Positions 49,001 through 52,213 of a stretch of DNA of 52,213 bases are shown here, one piece after another. The stretch is from Bacteroidaceae bacterium (GTDB taxonomy: Bacteria; Bacteroidota; Bacteroidia; Bacteroidales; Bacteroidaceae): NCBI GenBank assembly GCA_024698925.1, contig JAILQO010000030.1:1-52213 (forward strand), given 5' to 3'. Position numbers and translations under genes: made by a program. Under the pieces are notes generated by a model. That model saw only the letters and a program-made list of their open reading frames with translations. It had not been told where the DNA came from and did no database searches. The first letter of the stretch is position 1; the number at the start of each line of letters is the position of its first letter.

Positions 49001-49277
49001 CATCATCCATCGCGACCCCGTCAGCGGCAGCGCCGTCAAGCACCGTCCGGACCGCGTCATGATGAGTGCCGACGCCTCGCATATCGTGGTCGTAGATTTC
49101 AAGTTCGGTCATTATCGTCCGGAATATGACGATCAGGTGCGCCTTTATATGAATCTGCTGCGTCAGATGCACCCTGCTGCCACCGTCGAGGGCTACCTAT
49201 GGTTTGTCTATGCTTCCCGTATTCAGCGCGTGCCCGCCACGGCGCCCGCATCACAGCAACTCACGTTAGAATTCTGA
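46035..49277 (+). CDS. AddA/RecB-like UvrD-family helicase-nuclease
   Basis: 1080 residues from the ATG at 46035; the start fits because Walker A follows at once (ASAGSGKTF, residues 11-19). Superfamily 1 motifs continue: VTFTNKATAEMKDRI (Ia), MIDEFQDTSRLQWHNF (II), LLVGDVKQSIYRWRGGDW (III), IISIHKSKGLQFHTVFMP (V) and NALYVGFTRAKANLY (VI). The C-terminal nuclease domain contains LGRLLHSVLQQ and HRPDRVMM...VVVDFKFG, the D-x-K core of PD-(D/E)XK enzymes. It fits the AddA subunit of AddAB, which resects double-strand breaks. Its stop codon shares one base with the ATG of the AddB-like gene. Confidence 0.9.
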   Translation: MNTHPLVVYKASAGSGKTFTLAVQYIKLLVLTAEGREYAHILAVTFTNKATAEMKDRILSQLYGIGHSLASSNPYFQALKKALQEEGVQMADDELRRLCRQALSQILHDYNRFRVQTIDAFFQMVLRGMAHELGLTANLQVEISDTEVLSKAVDRIVDRLHEDPQVFEWLYSLVRDRIDNDQRWDVTREVKDFGRAIFNEDYLMRGDRLRLVLSDPQQMRALINRLDETEQTSAEIVQSLGHRLEETVSSSGFSYTDFSFGGTLEKFVKKLLDGELEIEVGSRIRGWIDDPIALVKKADRNNLNLIEVADAVGGLLDEVAHQLDTLSYNVNSARLARAHLKPLCLLGAIDREVAAINAETSRFNLAKTPILLSRMVGESDAPFIFEKIGAQLHHVMIDEFQDTSRLQWHNFRVLLLESYAKGGRNLLVGDVKQSIYRWRGGDWRVLGNIEHEMEPKPHVEPLDVNRRSARQIITFNNEFFDEAVRALDRVSAEDEQTLGEPFSFAAAYSDVIQQVPDGKPESGYVSIQMLPSADYKRREDWEPAILDSLKQEIRSLHDQHVPYSQMTILVRKNNEMAPIIQSFAEDEDWEDKPLIVSDEAFLLSASPAVNLLIAALRVLDNPDDLVSAYYLRHAQIPALADGLDPALAEMPLYELLEALYRLLDIDTFAHQDAYLFGFFDAVMDFLHNEASDIHSFLSYWDERLSRQAIPAGEVDGIRIISIHKSKGLQFHTVFMPFCTWSMERDRAGDLLWCKPQAEPYDQLQLVPITPNARTAPRSVFAHDYVESHLLSRLDELNALYVGFTRAKANLYAWAVGSPEGLQGGNRTVGDLIADVLPEGAILGEPVTQLSAADDERENRLVPVYEPLDVKMQSFPVRADFRQSNRSQQFLASLQDTADEIEGSEYSRANQYIELGRLLHSVLQQIATTADVPRVLDALEHEGVIARYAADGSYVSVPRQQVERWFANGLKDPTVASWFDGSWKLFNECGIIHRDPVSGSAVKHRPDRVMMSADASHIVVVDFKFGHYRPEYDDQVRLYMNLLRQMHPAATVEGYLWFVYASRIQRVPATAPASQQLTLEF

Positions 49278-52060
49278 TGCCTATGAAAACGTTTCTTCAA
49301 TCCGTCGCAGAATCGCTGCTGAACCGCTTTGGTAACAACCTCAGCCAGCTCGTCGTAGTCTTTCCAGGCAAGCGAGCCGGTCTGTTCCTGGATCAGGCGC
49401 TGGCTGCCGCCACCGACGCTCCCCTTTGGTCGCCGTCCTATACGACCATCAGCGACTTCTTTGAACGCGCCTCGGCCTATACTCTGTGCGACCCCGTGGA
49501 GAGTGTCTGCCGCCTCTATCGTTGCTATGCTGCCCACGTCCCGTCGCCTCAGTCGCTGGATCAGTTCTATGGTTGGGGGCAGGTGTTACTCTCGGATTTC
49601 GATGATGTGGACAAGCATTGTGTCGATGTCTCGCAGCTCTTTGCCAATATCCGCGACCTCCACGCCCTGGATGACAACACATTCCTGACGCCCGAACAGA
49701 TTGAGGCGTTGCGCGGCTTCTTCAGCAAGTTCGACCCCGCCGAGGATACCGAGCTCAAGCGCCGCTTCCTCGAGCTGTGGGAACAGATGCCGGCCATCTA
49801 CGAGGAACTGAATGCCACGATGCGGGCCGATGGCCTGCTCTACGAGGGTGCCCTCCAGCGCGAGGTCGTCCGTCAGCTGGCCTCTTTCCAGTCGGACAAG
49901 ACCTACGTTTTCGTGGGCTTCAACGTCCTCAACACGGTGGAGCAGTCCCTCTTCGATGAACTCCAACGCCGTGGCCAGGCCCTCTTCTTCTGGGATTATG
50001 ACAAGTTCTATATTGAGAACCATGAGGCCGGCCATTTCCTGCGTCAGAACCTGCAGCGCTATGGCAACGAACTGCCCATCGACCGCTTCGACAACCTGCG
50101 CCGTCCCAAGCAGATCACCTTCATCTCCGCCTCCAGCGAGAATATCCAGGCCCGCTACGTCCCTCAGTGGCTGGGCGAGAACCTGACGCAGCCCGAGAAC
50201 GAGAGTGCCGTGGTACTCTGCAACGAGCAGTTGCTGCAACCCATCCTCCATGCCATCCCGGACCCCACGATGCCCGTGAATATCACGATGGGCTTCCCGC
50301 TGACAGATACCCCCGTCTATAACTTCCTACTCTCCCTGGCGGCCCTGCAGACCGACGGGTGGGACGCGGCAGCCCGCCGTTTCCGCCGTTCGCAGCTGAC
50401 CACCGTCACCGCACATCCCTATTGCCGTATGCTCGCGGAAGAGGCCTGGCGCCGCAAGTGCGAGGGTGGGAGAGGGCTGCTCCTTTATCTGCAGGATATC
50501 CTCACGCATCTGGGCCAACAGATCCACGATGATATCATTGCGCAGGAGGCCGTCTTCATCGCCTATACGCGCCTCAATCGTCTCTTGGACCTGATGAACG
50601 GCGAGGCACCCCTCTTGGCTGTCACCGATACCACCTTGCTGCGCGTGCTGCGTCAGGTGCTGCAGTCCGAGACCATACCCTTCCACGGCGAGCCCGCAAC
50701 GGGCCTGCAGGTGATGGGCGTACTGGAAACCCGTGCCCTCGACTTCCGCCATCTGCTCATGCTCAGCGTCGGCGAAGGCTTCTTGCCCAAGCAGGTTGCG
50801 GACAACAGCTTCATCCCGTATTTCCTGCGCGAAGCCTTCGGGCTGACCACCGTACGCCACAAGATAGCCGTCTATGCCTACTATTTTTACCGCCTGATCC
50901 AGCGTGCAGAGCGCCTGACCTTCGTCTATAACGAGAGCAATGCCGGCGTGCGCCAGAACGAGATTTCGCGTTTCCTGCGTCAGCTTCTGGCCGAGACCGA
51001 CTTCCCCGTCACCATGCTTCGCCTGCGTGCCGACAACGCCGTGCAGCCTGCCGCGTCCCTTGTGCGCGAGAAGACGCCCGAGGTGATGAACCGCCTGCGC
51101 CTGCTCTTCAACAATCGCGGCCTCCGGGGGCATGAGCGCCATCTCCTGTCGCCCACGGCCCTCAACAACTACACCGCCTGCCCCATGAAGTTCTATTACC
51201 GGTATGTGGAAGGCTTGCGCATCGATCCCAATCCGCAGGACGGCCTCGATGCCTCCCTCTTTGGCGATGTGTTCCACCGTGCTGCCGAGCTGCTGTACCG
51301 CCAGCTGACGTCGGCCGGCGATGTTGTGCGCGGTCAGGACCTTGATCCCTTCCTGGCCAAGGACGGTGTGATGCTGCTGACACCCTTTGTGCACCAGGCC
51401 TTCCGCGACAAGTTCTTCGAGGACAGTCCCGAGGATTATCGCGGCATCCTCGTCATCGCCGAGCGCGTGATCCACACCTACCTGCTCCAGCTGTTGCGTC
51501 ACGACCGCCAGCTGACACCCTTCCGCGTCCTTGCTTTGGAGAAGCCCGTGCGCAAGACCCTTGTCGTAGGCGATTGGGAACTCGATCTTGGCGGTTATAT
51601 CGACCGCATGGACCTCGTTCCGGACGAGCAGGTCGAAGGCGCTAAGGCCATTCGCATCGTGGATTACAAGACGGGTGGTCGCCTCGGGGCAGTGTCTTCG
51701 CTGGACCGTCTCTTTAGTGATACAGACCAGACGGCACAGTACTATTTCCAGTCCATCCTCTACGCCAGCATCGTCGCCGAGCGCGAGAAGATGCCCGTCA
51801 CACCCTGCCTGTTCTTCGTCCACAGGGCAGGTTCTCCGGACTACACCCCCAAGCTCCGTCTGGCAGGTCAGATGCTCCATGATGTCCGCACCATCCTTCC
51901 GACCGCCGATGCCGCCCATCGCGATGCCGCATCCCCCACGTTCACCGACGGTCTTGAATCCCTCATCGCCACTATCTTCAACCCCGCCATACCCTTCACC
52001 CAGACCGACTCCGCCTCCACGTGCCAGCATTGTCCTTACGCAGGGCTCTGCCAACGCTAA
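49277..52060 (+). CDS. AddB-like PD-(D/E)XK nuclease with iron-sulfur-type cysteines
   Basis: 927 residues from the ATG at 49277 (49283 is an alternative). The N-terminal region (VVVFPGKRAGLFLDQAL) occupies the place of the helicase Walker A but lacks the GKS/T loop, as expected for the inactive helicase half of an AddB-type protein. The C-terminal nuclease domain has LSPTALNNYTACPMKFYYRYVEGL, the catalytic IRIVDYKTGGRLG, and the closing cysteines CQHCPYAGLC; together with the Cys in TACP these are the four ligands of the AddB iron-sulfur cluster. It is translated directly after the AddA-like protein (TGATG overlap). Partnership is strongly implied by the arrangement. Confidence 0.88.
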   Translation: MPMKTFLQSVAESLLNRFGNNLSQLVVVFPGKRAGLFLDQALAAATDAPLWSPSYTTISDFFERASAYTLCDPVESVCRLYRCYAAHVPSPQSLDQFYGWGQVLLSDFDDVDKHCVDVSQLFANIRDLHALDDNTFLTPEQIEALRGFFSKFDPAEDTELKRRFLELWEQMPAIYEELNATMRADGLLYEGALQREVVRQLASFQSDKTYVFVGFNVLNTVEQSLFDELQRRGQALFFWDYDKFYIENHEAGHFLRQNLQRYGNELPIDRFDNLRRPKQITFISASSENIQARYVPQWLGENLTQPENESAVVLCNEQLLQPILHAIPDPTMPVNITMGFPLTDTPVYNFLLSLAALQTDGWDAAARRFRRSQLTTVTAHPYCRMLAEEAWRRKCEGGRGLLLYLQDILTHLGQQIHDDIIAQEAVFIAYTRLNRLLDLMNGEAPLLAVTDTTLLRVLRQVLQSETIPFHGEPATGLQVMGVLETRALDFRHLLMLSVGEGFLPKQVADNSFIPYFLREAFGLTTVRHKIAVYAYYFYRLIQRAERLTFVYNESNAGVRQNEISRFLRQLLAETDFPVTMLRLRADNAVQPAASLVREKTPEVMNRLRLLFNNRGLRGHERHLLSPTALNNYTACPMKFYYRYVEGLRIDPNPQDGLDASLFGDVFHRAAELLYRQLTSAGDVVRGQDLDPFLAKDGVMLLTPFVHQAFRDKFFEDSPEDYRGILVIAERVIHTYLLQLLRHDRQLTPFRVLALEKPVRKTLVVGDWELDLGGYIDRMDLVPDEQVEGAKAIRIVDYKTGGRLGAVSSLDRLFSDTDQTAQYYFQSILYASIVAEREKMPVTPCLFFVHRAGSPDYTPKLRLAGQMLHDVRTILPTADAAHRDAASPTFTDGLESLIATIFNPAIPFTQTDSASTCQHCPYAGLCQR

Positions 52061-52111
52061 AATATACCCTTAAGGCAGGTTCTAATAATTAGCTTTAGTT
52101 AGATTTTAGGC

Positions 52112-52119
52112 TATTTTTG
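52112..52119 (+). promoter_or_regulatory. -7-like element in the window tail
   Basis: TATTTTTG matches the consensus, about 65 nt before the possible start at 52184. No TTTG lies at the right distance. Confidence 0.25.
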
Positions 52120-52134
52120 AACAGATTTGTCTGC

Positions 52135-52173
52135 AAAACCGCCGAAGCGTAGTGAACTACGCTTCAAGGTTTT
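52135..52173. repeat. Strong hairpin downstream of the helicase-nuclease genes
   Basis: GAAGCGTAG (52144-52152), loop TGAA, CTACGCTTC (52157-52165) form a perfect 9-bp stem; AAAACC (52135-52140) and GGTTTT (52168-52173) extend it across short bulges. It may be the terminator of the AddB-like gene or part of a dispersed element. Confidence 0.75.
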
Positions 52174-52183
52174 AAGGATAAAG

Positions 52184-52213
52184 ATGCCGAAAAGAGTCAA
52201 AATCGGACAAAGA
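52184..52213 (+). CDS. Possible start of a further gene, cut by the window edge
   Basis: The ATG at 52184 opens a frame (MPKRVKIGQR) that stays open to the end. It is preceded by AAGGA at 52174-52178 and directly follows the hairpin at 52135-52173. Ten codons are too few to recognise a family. Confidence 0.2.
   Translation, partial: MPKRVKIGQR

Noticed and set aside
46035..52060. Helicase-nuclease pair as an anti-phage defence system
   Set aside because: Motif order, two nuclease domains and cluster cysteines fit AddAB recombination enzymes, and the neighbourhood is housekeeping with no defence genes.
1..52213. tRNA, rRNA or prophage genes
   Set aside because: I looked for rRNA core sequence, cloverleaf-like stretches in gaps, integrases and phage structural genes and saw none; a tRNA finder would be needed to be certain.

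Overview
The window is chromosomal DNA of a Bacteroidota bacterium, most likely order Bacteroidales and close to Prevotella. Several signs agree: promoters of the Bacteroidota type (TTTG, about 20 nt, TAnnTTTG) in most divergent intergenic gaps; lineage-typical families (DUF4827, DUF4835, DUF4923, DUF3127, HU-CCDC81/SPOR protein, smalltalk peptide, EF-G2, S9B dipeptidyl peptidase, Skp-like lipoprotein); and many lipoboxes. I see no rRNA, tRNA, CRISPR array, phage module or intact transposase. Nearly everything is core genome.

Layout. 1-980: the 3' end of an HU-like gene, about 400 nt of nested inverted repeats, a 38-40 codon smalltalk peptide gene and a terminator. 994-4803 (minus): small membrane protein, Skp/OmpH-like lipoprotein, prmA, BaiN-like flavoprotein and an AlkZ-related protein, probably one operon. 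4950-7884 (plus): pepD and an overlapping beta-helix lipoprotein. 7899-12443 (minus): rplM-rpsI-rpsB-tsf and then radA. 12761-13465: DUF4827 lipoprotein. 13558-18224 (minus): a secreted GH30 enzyme and an EF-G2 lacking the catalytic histidine. 18453-19652: hemW from a TTG codon. 19.77-19.92 kb: a short promoter-to-hairpin unit with a decayed smalltalk 3' end. 19942-23017 (minus): cyclophilin lipoprotein and DPP-IV. 23257-24594: gdhA. 24595-27399 (minus): serine dehydratase, prs and a ThiE-like protein.

27493-43559 is a minus-strand run of eleven closely spaced genes: dnaN, 3'-5' exonuclease, coaBC, DUF4835, recN, degenerate protease-TPR protein, rlmH, RluA-type synthase, DUF4923 lipoprotein, M16 peptidase and a tricorn-like peptidase. 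It combines replication and repair (dnaN, exonuclease, recN), ribosome modification (rlmH, RluA), CoA synthesis and envelope proteolysis. 43779-46034 holds a DUF3127 protein with an SSB-like tail and a two-gene unit (HU-CCDC81-SPOR protein and zinc-ribbon/FHA protein). 46035-52060 encodes an AddA/AddB-type helicase-nuclease pair. The last 150 nt hold a strong hairpin and possibly the start of another gene.

The most unusual material is small: the nested palindromes beside the smalltalk gene, a related decayed unit 19 kb away, a 35-nt repeat directly after two stop codons, palindromic or tandem sequence carried in frame inside hemW, the BaiN-like gene and perhaps radA, near-leaderless promoters at the 45.9-46.0 kb divergent pair, and a possible L13 autoregulatory leader. 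No wholly new multi-gene system is evident.
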